Positions 22,605 to 34,828 of a stretch of 64,000 nt of DNA are shown one piece after another. The stretch's first letter is position 1. Each line of letters starts with the position of its first letter. Source of the stretch: Letharia columbiana (taxonomy: Eukaryota > Ascomycota > Lecanoromycetes > Lecanorales > Parmeliaceae); NCBI RefSeq assembly GCF_014066305.1, contig NW_023501087.1, positions 124,001 to 188,000 on the forward strand, in the 5' to 3' direction. The position numbers and the translations under genes are program-made. The notes below the pieces were generated by a model that was given only the letters and a program-made list of their open reading frames with translations, did not search any database and was not told where the DNA came from.

Positions 22605-25600
22605 CTAAGGACTAGGCGTTCCCTCTTCGTACCTAGGTTCGTCGTCCGCTTCACCCCTCCACCCCGGCGTCTCCGGCTGCCCACTAAACGGCGTGGGCGC
22701 ATCCCCACTGAACTTCGGCGTCGGCGCCCCTCCTATCGCCGCAGGCGTACTGCCAGCATATCCATTGCTCGGATGTGCCGCCGGCGTCGGCGCTGTCGTA
22801 AAATCTTTGCCAGGTGTAGGCGCATCATAGGGTCTTAAGTCTTGAGGAGTGGGGTAGGATGGAGCAGGTGTGCGTCCGGAAGAGGGTTCGTGAGCAGGTG
22901 TACGGGAGGAGAAGGGGTCGTGTGTGTAGGAGGAGGATGTGGCAGTGGGGTTCCAGGCTGGGGTGCGGCTTCCTCCTCCTGCAGCACCACCGTAGGATGT
23001 GGAGCCACCATAGGGGTTCACGGTGCGGCTGCCGTCGGCGTAGGGGTTTACGGTTCGGGAGCCATCGGCGCCGGCATTGTAGGCGGGTGTGCGACCACCA
23101 CCGTTGGAGCTCACGGCGTCTTGGCGCCACATGGGGGTTCGCGCTGTTGAGGCGTTGGCAGACCAGGCTGGTGCTGGGAGATGTTAGTTGGGGAAAAAAA
23201 TATGTGAGTGTAGGACATACTTCGAGCTGATGAACCACCTGCTCCCCACGCTGGCGTACGGCCTCCTGTTGCCATTGGCACAGGAGTGCGGCCACCTTGC
23301 CACTGGGGCTCTCTTCCGGGAGTAGCACCGCCCATGTTGCCTGCATATCCACCACGACCACCTCCGCCTCTTCCTCGTGTCCCAGCGAAGCGTGTGTAGT
23401 CGATGCTCTGACCGGTCAAAGGGCTACGGAATGTCAGTAATAATCATGAAATCCGATAATTAAACATACTCTTTGAATCCAAGAGTATCTTTGGGCACAG
23501 TAATGGTCTTGCCTTTGGTGTGCAACTCCACTCGTGCTTCGAGGTCTGTGGTATCCTTGACAATGCCAAGCAAGCCTTTGTACGGTCCTTTTCGAATAGT
23601 GACAGTTTGGTCCAGAGCACGATCTCGTCCAAATGTTTTGGGAGGTGCCATCGCCCCATTGCCGTTCACGCCATTCCTCATCAATGCAGGATTCATCTTG
23701 TTGAGATCCGGTCCGGTATTACCACCGTGGGCAACTCGACCACCCTTTGCTGCCACAGTAGCGACATTGCTAGCTCTCACCACAGAGATACCAGAGTTCT
23801 CGGTCTGCTCCCGGTTATGCAGAAAGAGAAACGAACGGTAGATGTGTAGAATGACACCCTGTTTCGACTCACCACCAATCTCGCGAACAGTATCATCCGT
23901 TCGTATTTCGGATCCGTTTCGGTCTGTAGCTACTGCATGTCGTCGCTTCTCGATTTTGTTAGAGATCTGCGAAGGCATGATGGATCTCGTAGACCCATTT
24001 TGATCCAAGACGCGCAACGACTCTCGATCCACCTTTGTCACGCAGCCCACTGTTGCAGGATCAAGCTGTACCAAGTCATGTATGTCATACCTTCCAAGGC
24101 CCCCTGCAACACCAGTGTCACTTGCTTCCCTCAAGTCTTTACTGAAGACTGTTATTTCTTGCATGCTTAGATCACTCAAGAGTGTGACAGTATCGTTCTT
24201 GATGCTGACCACCATGCCAACCTCATCTCGATATCGACTGCCACCGATGACCTTGACATGATCACCCTCTTTGAAACGTTTGCGGAGACCTTTGACTGGC
24301 ACCTCTATGTTCTGACCACGAAGTTCTCCATCTATCACGGCGATGGTCACAATGTCACCACGCACTGCAACAGCTTTCCCACTGACACCTTGTTGTTCGC
24401 CTTCGTAGACCTCGACCATGTCGCCGGGGAGGTAGTTCTCATTAGAAGTACCCTTTTTCAACGTTGCCGCCAGAGCTGAAAGATCTAGATTCTCTGTGCC
24501 GTCCTCCGCGCCTGCTGTGAATCTAGTGACTTCCTCGAGCGTAGGATTGACATTCTCTGTTGTCAAGTGCTGGATCCTGAAATCTTTGATCAAGAAGCCA
24601 CTAATGTACGTATCTCCCATATATTGCCAGTGTTTCTTGTCGAACGTAGACATTTGTTGAAGAAACTTCAAGTGCTTCTTCTTCGCCTCGACATCACTGA
24701 AAAGCCGAGGTGGAGGTCGGGTTGCCGGATTGTTGAGGCCCACAGCGTTCTGTCTCTTCCGTTTCTGTGCCTCTCCTCTTATACCACCATCAACCATAGG
24801 CGCGTTGTTGTCCTCGGCCTGTCCGTAGTCAAGTCGAGGAACGATTCGTAGCGACGCCATGAGCCCATTTGTTTCTACCTCGTCGATCTGTGCCAGGTCA
24901 CCTGCGTATTTTCCGCGCTTTATTCTAACGTAGCCGCCAGGAACCAGGGATTCGCTTTTGGTAACTCGTAGCAGGTCCGGCATTTCCTTGATGGGAACCA
25001 TGACAATCGAGGTTCTGGGGTACACGTTCATGATGCCCTCAAGAGCCGTATGTATATCCGCCTGCCTCCTGGCTTCAATGTAGATATAACCAATCATAGT
25101 CCCACCACGCTCGAATGCAGAGATGACTGGCATTGGATTTTTTGTGCCAGCCCTTTCCTCTATTCTCTTTGTGAGCGCAAAGACGATCTCACGTTCCTTT
25201 CCCTGCTTGCATTTCACGCCCCATATGCTTGGATCATCTACGCTTGGTAGTAGAAGACGCTTTGGAACCGTGACTGCATCTGCGTTAGTAGCCGTTCTTC
25301 GCCCGTATTTTTCTCTCAGTAGCTGGGCCTGTTTCTCTGCATCCATCTGCTGGGCCCTCTCCCGCTGCCGGTCAAGCTCCCTGTGCCGCCTATCATCCGT
25401 TTCTGCACCGTCTGGGAGATCAGCGACGTCGTCTGGATGTGTCTCGGCAATAAAGGGATCGGCCTGATCCCCCTCGTCTTCCTCGTCCCCTTCATCTTCC
25501 TCATCAACCTCGGCCTCAACATCAAGGAATTGGTTGCGAGGGTCCCGACGAGCTCGCTTTCGTGGCCGGCCCTGGACGAAATGTGAGCTAGACTCAATCA

Positions 25601-26022
25601 CTCAATAAAAGACAAAGGCCTACGGAAATAGCTTCCTCTTCATCCTCCTCCTCCTCTTCTTCTTCCTCGTCTTCGTCCTCGTCGTCACCGCCATTTTCTG
25701 TAGCATTCAGCCTGCCAGCGCCGTTTCCTTTTGTGCCTTCATCTTCTTCATCTGCAGACACTCTTGTACCGTGTCCGTTGCTCTGTCGGCCGTTCGCAAA
25801 TGAGCCTTCCGCATCATTATCATCATCCTCGTCGTCGTCATGAGCTTGTTGTTCCGAGGGGCGCCGCCTCTGCTCAGCACCATTTCCATTCGTTCTCACG
25901 TTGACTTCTTCATCGGAGTCACCAGCAGCATCGTTGTCCGAGTCCTCAGCGGGTGCTGGGTTGAAGTTGTCATCTTCAGATTCAGAGCCGAAGTCCTGAT
26001 CTAATAGCGCAGCTGATGACAT
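22605..26022 (-). CDS. spt5: Transcription elongation factor Spt5
   Basis: Four exons (minus): 25624-26022, 23470-25571, 23221-23423 and 22605-23173, giving 1090 aa with all phases consistent. Order: a very acidic N-terminus (long Glu/Asp runs to about residue 130), a basic [12 protein letters not shown] patch, the NGN domain ([22 protein letters not shown] onward), then several KOW motifs ([69 protein letters not shown]). The C-terminal region has repeated RTPAW/RTPAY-type units ([21 protein letters not shown]), the CTR that is phosphorylated and recruits elongation and capping factors. Spt5 pairs with Spt4 on RNA polymerase II. The third intron was placed because it restores the RTPAW unit across the junction. 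Confidence 0.96.
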
Positions 26023-26896
26023 GTCGGCTTCTCTCAGAGTGATAATATAGAGATTTAATAGTCTTTATGGCACTGCGAGTGAAAGTTCGTTCAGTTCACC
26101 TCGGTTCACTGAGCTTGAATGCATTCTTGTGAAGCTCCAGTTGATTGGTCGACATGAAGAGTTCCGCCCATGGACTAGCTTCCACATATCTTGGCATCTC
26201 AGCCCTACAACAAAGGACACTCGCAACTACCTTATCGTTCTACTCCCGTCCCCAGTATGCACACTTCCTCCTATCTCATCTGCAGCTGCGCAAATCGGTT
26301 AATGCTCTGTGATGCTCTGCGTTGGTTCGACATCCGAAACACAGTGCCTGGCTGAATAGGCAATGAGGAGGATGTCTGACTCCACCGCTCACGCCGTGCA
26401 GCGGGGCAGTGCTCTTCTTTAGCCAAAGTTACCACTCGTCCAACGCCCCGTCTCTCAGCCCACCAGCAATGGACTTTGTGAATTGGTACTGGGGCAGCGA
26501 TCCGCAAGCACTTCCTTCTTTGGTGCGATGCATAATGCATGATGCAGTTCACTGCAATGTTGGGTCCGAGGCTTGGTAAGAAACGTAGCTGCGGCCGTAA
26601 TGGAAGGATCGAATACGATTTGGATTCGGCTGCCTGAGACATGCAAACTGATCCAGCCGATAGTCGAAGGATATGTAGATGCTTCCCATTTTCCTACTTC
26701 TGCGGCCGCAGGCATTCGCGGAGGAAGCCAGCTTTTCCGCCTTGCTATATTTCACTTTCGGACTTTGGCAGTGCTGCTCCCAATGAAGCTCTGCTAACAC
26801 CCTTCTCTCTACTCACATATAGACAAATTGACTGTCCGCCTGATGTCTCTATCTTCTCCGCTAACATCCATATATTACTTTCGTCACTGTATTAAA
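26023..26896. promoter_or_regulatory. Divergent upstream region, SPT5 / unknown gene
   Basis: 870 bp holding the promoter of SPT5 and that of the next plus-strand gene. Only short, unconvincing open frames. Confidence 0.4.
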
Positions 26897-27556
26897 ATGT
26901 CATCCGATACTCTCTCTCAGTGCACTTGCGAGGCTACGGTGTCAAACGGCCATAGCCGACCGTCCAAATTTTTGAAAGGCCTAGTGCATCGACCGCGTGT
27001 CAAATCACTGTCACCCACACGTCTTGAGAATGTCGGGAGTGCTCTCGATGCCTTCCACAAACCAGGATTAAACGGTCAAGCCTGTACAGTTTGTGCCAAA
27101 TGTTCGCCTCGACCACACTCTTGGGACGTATCGACTCCGTGGAAGCGTCGAGGTCAAACGCCTGGCATGGACGACTACTTGACTTTGGCCCAATTGGAAG
27201 AGTGCCTAGATCGTCAAAACTTCTATATAGGCTGCTTCGAGATACCACAGCAAGTCACACAATACTCTTTCGACGAGACCGCGGAGGCCCCATTGATAAC
27301 AAAACACTCTATCGACACCCGACCCACTCGAAAATACCAAGAAGTAACAGAGCCCAGACTACGACTATCGCCCTTAGCCAACCAATCCAACTCTGCCGTG
27401 ATAGACGGCGTGACCCACCCCGCTTTTCGAGAGTCTGCTTTGCGGCCTATTCCATCCATTATCGTCGATAAGGAATTACCACCCATAGAGCCACGGTTCG
27501 AATCAGATCGACTTGCTGTACCCGTACCTAGTACCAACTGGACATATGGAAGATGA
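26897..27556 (+). CDS. Uncharacterised 219-residue protein
   Basis: Single open frame starting at the ATG preceded by AAA (ATTAAAATGTC), a good fungal start context. The frame stays open a little upstream but without a better ATG. The protein has a basic N-terminal part (RPSKFLKGLVHRPRVKSLS), a Cys pair region (GQACTVCAKCSPRPHSW) that is too short for a zinc finger call, and a C-terminal part rich in Pro/Ser/Arg. No signal peptide or membrane segment. I do not recognise it; it may be a lineage-specific protein or a non-functional frame. Confidence 0.45.
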   Translation: MSSDTLSQCTCEATVSNGHSRPSKFLKGLVHRPRVKSLSPTRLENVGSALDAFHKPGLNGQACTVCAKCSPRPHSWDVSTPWKRRGQTPGMDDYLTLAQLEECLDRQNFYIGCFEIPQQVTQYSFDETAEAPLITKHSIDTRPTRKYQEVTEPRLRLSPLANQSNSAVIDGVTHPAFRESALRPIPSIIVDKELPPIEPRFESDRLAVPVPSTNWTYGR

Positions 27557-29083
27557 GCAGTAGCGATCAGATCAATCGAACTACCACGCAAGGTCTTTGA
27601 ACAGCCACTATGTTGACTAATCAGCGAGGCCGGGTAGACACTGGGAAATGGCAAATCATGACCATTCCCGTCTTTGCGACTATCGACCGCTTAGGCATCC
27701 GAATAAGCTATCAAGGAGCCTCGCTAATCTGCGCTTGATTCCCTGACCGTCGCGCATGACAGGCGAGCCAAGCAATCACACTGCGCTTGGATAATTGAGG
27801 CACCTTCAAATCTCCGAGCACGTGGGGAGGCGCGAGCTATCATGCGAGGTTAAGAGCCTCAGAGGGGGGCGTAATGATATTGATGGGACCTACTGTACCT
27901 GTGTGTTGAGAGAGAGGTATTCGAGACGATTCCCCTAAAGCAATGCTTGGCTCATGGTCTTGCGTTTGCTGTACACAGGGGGACTATGTATATAAAAGAT
28001 CAAATCAAGACCATTACTCTACAAGTACCCGCCAACTATCGTCTCTTATCGAAGATTTCCTCACACAAGGCTCTCTTCTAATCTGGATTACATCGGTGGT
28101 GGGGCGTGGTTTCCCTGTCTGGTAGATAAACTGTAAACCCAACCCCAACCCCAACCGTACACCTTCCTCCTATCCACATTCAACCCAAAATGTCCAACAA
28201 CTTGCCACATGAGCTTTAGAAAATGTGCCATGATGGCAATCACGATCACGACAAGACTACCTACCCTTGTGACTACAGGGTCAAGAAGTACCTAAGCGCA
28301 TGCAACGTCATGTTAGCTGGAAGCAAAACTCGGTCTCTTAGAGCCAACCGCCGTTAAGAGCTCGAAGGAGCATCCCTTCAGCTCGAATGCCACCAGACGC
28401 GACTATCCGGCTCATACAGATTTCGCATACGATAACTCGGCATGGCTCGCCGCATCTCATTTCCCTCGCACGACCATTTCTGAGCGTTGAGCAGACCAAT
28501 GGCAAATGAGTGTCTCGACAATGATGAAGCGCTATGCGCCAGGCGTCATGAGAGCAGAACCCTGTATACTTGCACTTCCGAAATTTCTGTTGCTACTTGC
28601 TACTGCAGTATTCTGTCCTCTGTCCTCTGTCCACGAGAGAGGCTCCCTCGCGTGAGGCAAAAGCTTGTTCTGCTAACCCCTCTTCCTGCAAGCATCTGCA
28701 GGTCATACAAGTAACGGCGATTTACAGATCGGAGATGCACCACATTCAATAGCACACCCGAGGCATCAACCTTGCTTCCTGACTTCCTTCTGATTTGACA
28801 AGGTTTTTCTACTATCCTCCACATGCGCATAGGATGCGAAAGGGGGATCATGCGTGTCACCGCCTTTTGTCGGATTGCTTCGCTTCAGTCATTTCACTTG
28901 CGCTCATTATAAGCTCCACGACAAACTGGCCTATTTTCCGGTCCACGCTTTCGCTTCACGGAATATTCGTTAACCAGCATCGTCGTTATCCATTATCTTT
29001 TCCTACTTTTCCCTGGTCGGAGAAGGCCTCTATGGCGTTTACGTCCGCTTTCCATTCAGCCTTTAATGTAAACGGCAAGGATA
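27557..29083. other. Gene-free stretch with possible small gene remnant
   Basis: 1.5 kb without a confident gene. A TATA-like TATATAAAAG at about 27987 and a C/A-rich leader (CCCAACCCCAACCCC near 28140) precede an ATG at 28190 whose frame stops after nine codons. The sequence beyond it (KMCHDGNHDHDKTTYPCDY) looks weakly protein-like. The later part must contain the promoter of the membrane protein gene. Confidence 0.35.
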
Positions 29084-31194
29084 TTGTTTCATGCTACTCT
29101 CCACCGCCAGGGTGCAATGGGGCCCTCAAGATGGTTTGGTTGCAACGATACCTTGTATCAGCTCACTCTCGCCCTTCTCCTCGTTCCCTTGGCTATCCCA
29201 CACACCTTAGCTCTCTTGGTGGTCGGAGGCTCTAATTGCTCGTCCGCCTGCTTTAGTCCCCCAACTGTCTACAACACGAATGGAAGTGATCTTGCCTGTT
29301 ATGATACCGATTACAATAGCACCTCCGCCGGCGTCGATTTTCAGGCATGTGTGTCATGCGAGATTCAAAGCCAGGCAATTCCCCTAACAGGAGAACAGAG
29401 TGATCTGGGATGGGCACTCTGTAAGCTAATCTCTTCATTCTCAAAGACGTCCCGATGAAGGACTGACCGTCTTGCTAAATGCTAGACAATATGAGATATG
29501 CCCTGGATTGGTGTCTGTTCGATTTTCCTCACGGTGACAATGAGACAGCTTCAGATCAATGTACCACGGCTTGCGGAAGGATATCGAATGCTCTCGAGAT
29601 CAATCTACTTGATGCCGCAGCCTCGTCTACTTACGATTACTGTCAAGACCCAGAATTCCTTCCGAACGCTGAAAGCTGTGCGTCGTGTTACGAGAATGTC
29701 CCAAACCAACTCTATCTATCAAATTGTAAGCATTCTTCTCTCGCAAGCGAAGATCGTTGCCCTGATGGAACGTACTTAGTTCTCCACACCCTCGAGTATG
29801 CATGCCAAAATCAGCCCTCGCCCGTGCTACCCTTCCCCGTAAAGCCTTCTGACATCTTCACCTACCAACCCCCATCTAATTTCTCCGATCTCGGTGCCAT
29901 CAGCACTTCTTCTCATGGTATCTCCCACGACGCCCGAGTCGCTATAGCGATCAGCGTTCCCGTTGTCGTATTTCTTATCTTTTCCTTGCTCCTCGTCTAC
30001 TTCTATGTCCATAAGAATGCTCCCCCAGATCGTCCCCGCCACTGCAACCACCACACAAACCGCCAGCCCAACTACAGCGAAAAGCACGTATCCAAATCCA
30101 CGTCAGCCTGGAGTAAAACCCCGCCACGGAACGGTGTCAACTCTCGGAATTGTTCATCTAATTCGGCCTCGCATCAAGTTCTCTATCCGGCGCCATTGAA
30201 ACCAGCGAAAATCGCCGTGCGAGCTCCTCTCCGCACTCGGAACTCCCCAATCCCGTTCTCAAGGAATTACTATCAACCAACGAACTATGGCCTCGAGCAA
30301 CCATCCAAACCTCCACCGCCAGCGACCTACACTCCCGAAATGTTACCAGCAACAAGATACTCACCTCCACATCCGCATTCGACCTCTTTGGAACCTCTCA
30401 AACCCCGACCTGGCCCTTCAAAAGCAGGTCTCGTCTCTTGGGAGCGCGTCGCTATCCAAAATGCCCAGATACGAGCTGAGCAGGGCCCGAGTCCCAGTCC
30501 GATCAGCCCCTTGACGCGAGTACAGGTTGTACCAATGCCAAGGAGTCCTAGTCTGCGAAGTTCTGGGTTGAGACGTGAAAGGTTTCCTGTGGTGCCTGCT
30601 TCTCAAAGTCGTGTGTCGAGGGAGGAAAGACATAGTGCCTTACGGAGTCCTGCGTCAACTGAGCAAAGGCATTCCGCCCTGACGAGTCCTATATCGAGAG
30701 AGGAAACGCACCCTGCATTAAGGAGCCCCAGCTTGAGCGAGGAGATGCATGCTGCGTTAAGAAGCCCCAGTTCAACGGAATACGGACAGAATACCCCTCA
30801 CAGACGCGACAGCCCTTTTCCTCCACGGAAAGAAAGCCAGGACAGCACTTTCAGACGCGTTAGCCCATTCCCGCTCAGACAAGGCAGCATCTCCAGGCAA
30901 AGCACACCTTTCCGCCAAGAACGCCTGGAGGCGCAGGAAATGGTAGACAGACAGGAACGGCAGCGGATGGGTGAGATACCGGAATGGGAGGGCCTGGGAA
31001 GAGAGGAGGGTCAGGAAAGTTGGTATGAGAAACAGAGGGCGAGAGCTGATACGCCGCAGCCTGATGATGGGAGGTCGGTCAGGGATACGAGGGGAAGTCG
31101 GGACGGCGTAATGAGGAGTGGGAGTGGGAAGAGTGTTGAGAGAGCGGCAAGGAAAGAGGTTAGATGGAGTAAGGATGTTGATTATGAAGGATGA
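29084..31194 (+). CDS. Cys-rich single-pass membrane protein with disordered cytoplasmic tail
   Basis: Exons 29084-29420 (or from the second Met at 29117) and 29486-31194, about 670-681 aa. The N-terminus has a signal-like hydrophobic stretch (LTLALLLVPLAIPHTLA). The ectodomain has many paired Cys in motifs such as NCSSACFSPP, ACVSCEIQS, CTTACGRIS and SCASCYENVP. One transmembrane helix (VAIAISVPVVVFLIFSLLLV) follows at about residue 285. The tail is long, basic and Ser/Pro/Arg-rich. Such fungal proteins are often labelled 'LPXTG-domain', a misleading name; I see no sortase motif. A cell-surface or wall-sensing role is only a guess. The tail contains a 13-residue tandem repeat. Confidence 0.78.
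30631..30786 (+). repeat. Four tandem 39-bp coding repeats
   Basis: Four in-register 13-codon units starting at 30631, 30670, 30709 and 30748. They encode HSALRSPASTEQR, HSALTSPISREET, HPALRSPSLSEEM and HAALRSPSSTEYG. They lie in the cytoplasmic tail of the membrane protein. The core (H-x-A-L-x-S-P) is kept while DNA has diverged, so the repeat is old and possibly selected. Confidence 0.85.
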
Positions 31195-31548
31195 AGTCGG
31201 ACTTCGTCTCGTGTATTGATATGGTGTTTGCTATAGATGGATCATTGGATTATAGACTTAGATTCGTCCGTTTAGATTTATAGCGCTGCAGAGCGCATTA
31301 CTGCCTCGAGACCGTGACAAAAACAGCCCCACGAAATTTGGCGCAAATCCTTGGAACAGAGCCGAGGGAGCAAGGGTCGTACTCTTGCTGAAAGAATGAT
31401 CTACTAGAGAACATGCTTGTTAAAAGGGGGCATATATACGTTATCGTGACATCTACAAACATTGCTGATCCACCGATTGGCCATGTCTTTGCCTCAGTGT
31501 CCATCATTCGAGCTACCTTCCACGGTATCCAACTCTCCCATCCCATGG
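31195..31548. other. Convergent intergenic region
   Basis: 3' regions of the membrane protein gene and the kelch gene. No further element seen. Confidence 0.45.
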
Positions 31549-34500
31549 CTACACTATGCCTAACCCGACGTCGTTACCATTCACGGCTCCGTTGATTCCC
31601 AGGACACCGCCCTTACCGAAGGTCTGTCCCCTCTCCCTCGCCCTCCTGCCTTCCATCAGACCCCTCAAACCTCGCTTCTGTAGGCCAACAACGCAGCTGA
31701 TTCCCCCTGCCCATACTTCTTCTGCCCCAACCGCCACTCTCCTTCCATGGGTATTTCCTCCTACATCACTCTCACTTTCGCTCGCGGCACTGCTACTTAT
31801 TTCGCTCCTACTGATCTCACTCCCAGTATCTTCGCTCTCGCTGTGATCATTCGATCGGGTTCTCGCCCGGTGGCTGCCTCGGAGTCGCGTTATGGTCAAG
31901 CCTCCTTGTGCAATTTCTTCATTCTCTGCTTCGCCCTCCTTGCTGAAGGCCGCGCCAGTGCCACGGCCACCTCCTGCCGCCATGGCTGCCGCGTTGAAAA
32001 CGGCGGCTGCATTGCGGCCATCGAGGATCTGGTGGAGGCGCTCAACTGTGGCTTCAAGAAGGCCTTCAACACGATAAGGTCGTGCTAGCTGTAGTAAGGA
32101 GCAGAGAATTTGAGGAGTGCACAAAGGATGATTCGGCCCAGGAAGGGTTGAGGTGTAAAGATAGTGGACAAGAGAACGGAGAGTGAGGAGAGTATGTGGC
32201 AGGTAGAGCTGCCGAGGCCGAGAACAGGGGGGGAGGGCTTCTGGTTTGGGTGGGTCCAAAGATCTATTGTTGGTGGATGAATTTGAATTGGCAGTGAGGC
32301 TAGAAGGCGCAGCAGAGGCTGCAGTTGTTACGCTAGGTGTTATGGTAACGGATGAGTTGCGAGAGGTGACCGAGGCTGGGTTCAGATTGCTTGGACGCAG
32401 AGTGCCACCGTCTGAGGAGGAGGAAGCGTCGTTTTGGGATGATGAGGATGTCGTGCCTGAACTTTCACGTAGAAGATGAACAAAAAACGGACCCCATCGG
32501 TGTGCAAGGAGGTAGGAGTTCACGGGTATACGCTCCTGTCCGATGGCAATCAGATCCATGTCAGCCAGGTCTCGAAGGTTCATGGCCATAAGGCCGAGGT
32601 CCACCGCAGCGCCGGGAAGTGGACGGCCAGCGGGTGCCACGTTCTTCAAGACGACGGATGGAGGGAGCACGGGGGCGCTGATGGATGGAAAATTGGATGT
32701 CGGCCATGCTCGCCGCGGGTTATCATAGAGGCCAAACGCTTCAAGCTCAACCATGCAAAGATGCGAGAAATTGATTCGACGGTGGTTGTAGTCCTCTACT
32801 AAGCTGCGTTTCCGATTACCTAGGATCACAAATGTATTCCGCCGTGGCCAAAGAACGCCTCTATTCCAGCTTCCTTGACTGAAGACGCCTCCACCAGCGT
32901 CGATGCGGCTCCATGTCAAGGTCTTCAGATCAAGAGCCCAAAGAGCATACTCTTGCTTGGACGAAGTTAGATACGTCCCACTAACGACGAAGTGATTATC
33001 CAGCACCCCGCCGTTTGGAAATCTCAGTCCTGGCGGGGAAAATTGTCCACTCATTGGCTTCTCAACAAGTGACCCGTCTGCCAGTCGAACTTGCAATTCC
33101 AGCTTGACGTCCAAAAAGTTGTAATTAGAGTATATCAACATCGATGAGTCCGACTCCGCTCTATCTGACTTCCTCGCAGCTCCATCTACCTCTACTCCTT
33201 GATCTAAACCTTTCCCAATTTTCGAGGCTGGTATGCTGGTGAGAGGAGCAACCACGCTTCGGTATGCACCACAACTTCTACCAAGAGAAGATGTCGCAGT
33301 CCATTTGAGACTTCGCAGGTTGAAGACACTAATTTGTTCAATATAAGTATTGGCACTATCTTGACCTCCTACAACGACCATCTCTGCTCCTCCTGTTCCG
33401 TCCAATGCCACACCTAAGCTACCTTGGTTCGGGGTCGCAGATGGTGGGTTGTGATGTATGGCAGAGAGAGGGGCGTTTGCGGAAGTGAAAGTGGCCGACG
33501 ATGGAAGTACGGCAGCACAATGTGCGTATCGTCCTTGCGGTGTGTTTGCCGTGGCTATTGACGTCCACCTTCGTGTAGGAGCGTCAAACACGTGGATGTC
33601 TGACATGACGATCATCTCAGGTTGCAAATCTATGCCGTTGGCTTGCGCTTGAGAAGATACTGGATTTGCAGGGGACATGCCACCGTAACAGATGAGCTTC
33701 GTGTCGCCCAATGCACACATGCTATGGAAGTATCTTGGTGGCGGGATATCTCCGGAGGTCTCGACTTTGGTCCAATGCCGGCGTACAAGATCCAGTTCAT
33801 ATAGATCCGAGGTCAGCTGGGGATGCCGTCTCGAGAGCACACGTCCTCCAAACACATATAGCTTGTCGCCCAGTACCGTTGTTGTAGCACCAACTAACGC
33901 ACGTGGCTCTTTTCCTGTACACTTATGTACATTGCAGACTAAGACCAGATAAATTCGTCGTGCTGTTTGTTTGTGGTGGCGAGTGATTCACAGCAGGCGG
34001 GGGGGCTGTCGATTGGGGTGTTGCATCCGCGGCTTGCGGGGGTCTTAGCAGCGCAGAGTCCGCAGCCGGCTGTGCAACCTGTGGTTGTGCCATTTGGTCT
34101 TGGTTTAAGCTGGACTCGCTGCTGCTATTCATATCTGCCAAATATGTACTCGAGGAGGGCTTGAACCGTCCAGCATCCATCTGATTTGGCGAAGGACCTG
34201 AGGCATTGGAGTCTATCGTACTCGTCCGGCTGCCACTGGTGGTGGGTCGTGACATGTCGGTGAAGAATTGTTCACATGAATGTGGTTTTTGAACCGAAGC
34301 TCGTGGAGTGTTATTGGCGCTGTTAGGAGGTGTAGGCGGGAAGAGACCTTGAGGCTCAGCAAAAGCGGGTATGACGATAGGGATATGGCGTGGTCTTTTG
34401 TATCTTTTCGTCACCAGTGGCTCCTCCTTTTGGAAGTCGTACGTAAGCCTAGGACCTGTACGCGTGATTGTTTGTGGATATGGTGTAATAGGTTCTTGTA

Positions 34501-34828
34501 AGGTCGGATTGTGTTTCAAGACGGAGCCAATGACATTGGGAGGGATGACAATGGGTACATGTCGGGGTCTGCGTTTGCTAAAGCCTGCTTCGGAGGGGAG
34601 AGCATGAGCAAGTGGGGTGTGTTCTACCGGAGGTGACGGTAAACCTGGGCGAGGATCTGGACCATTAAGCGGCGAGAATGGGATGAAGCGTTTAGCAATG
34701 GAGTGAAGCTGATTGTGTGCCGGCGTCTTGTCCACTGGACTTCCAAAAGGATCGTAATGGTTGAGTGTGAGTGCTACCTCGGGCCTAGGCGCCGAGTCTG
34801 CCTGCTGGGCCTGGCTGCCTGCTAACAT
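31549..34828 (-). CDS. Mds3/Pmd1-like kelch and BTB-type regulator, apparent one-base frame change
   Basis: About 1,090 aa if read through. The start is the ATG at 34828 (MLAGSQAQQ). The N-terminal 290 residues are Pro/Ser-rich with two copies of a RPRH(V/I)PIVIP motif. Kelch repeats follow (DKLYVFGGRV, YFHSMCALGDTKLICYGGM, GRYAHCAAVL, EMVVVGGQD, WALDLKTLTW). After these comes a BTB-like part (DLIAIGQERIPVNSYLLAHRWGPFF, then TLRSLVHYLYTSTLPG) split by a long Ser/Asn/Pro-rich insert. This layout resembles fungal Mds3/Pmd1, regulators of sporulation, pH and nutrient response. The first frame closes at 33923, while the conserved continuation VCNVHKCTGKEPRALVG is in another frame; one extra base at about 33940 explains it. 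Confidence 0.72.

Noticed and set aside
28136..28156. CCCAACCCC run resembling a telomere repeat
   Set aside because: Unit is CCCCAA, short and internal; more likely a C/A-rich leader.
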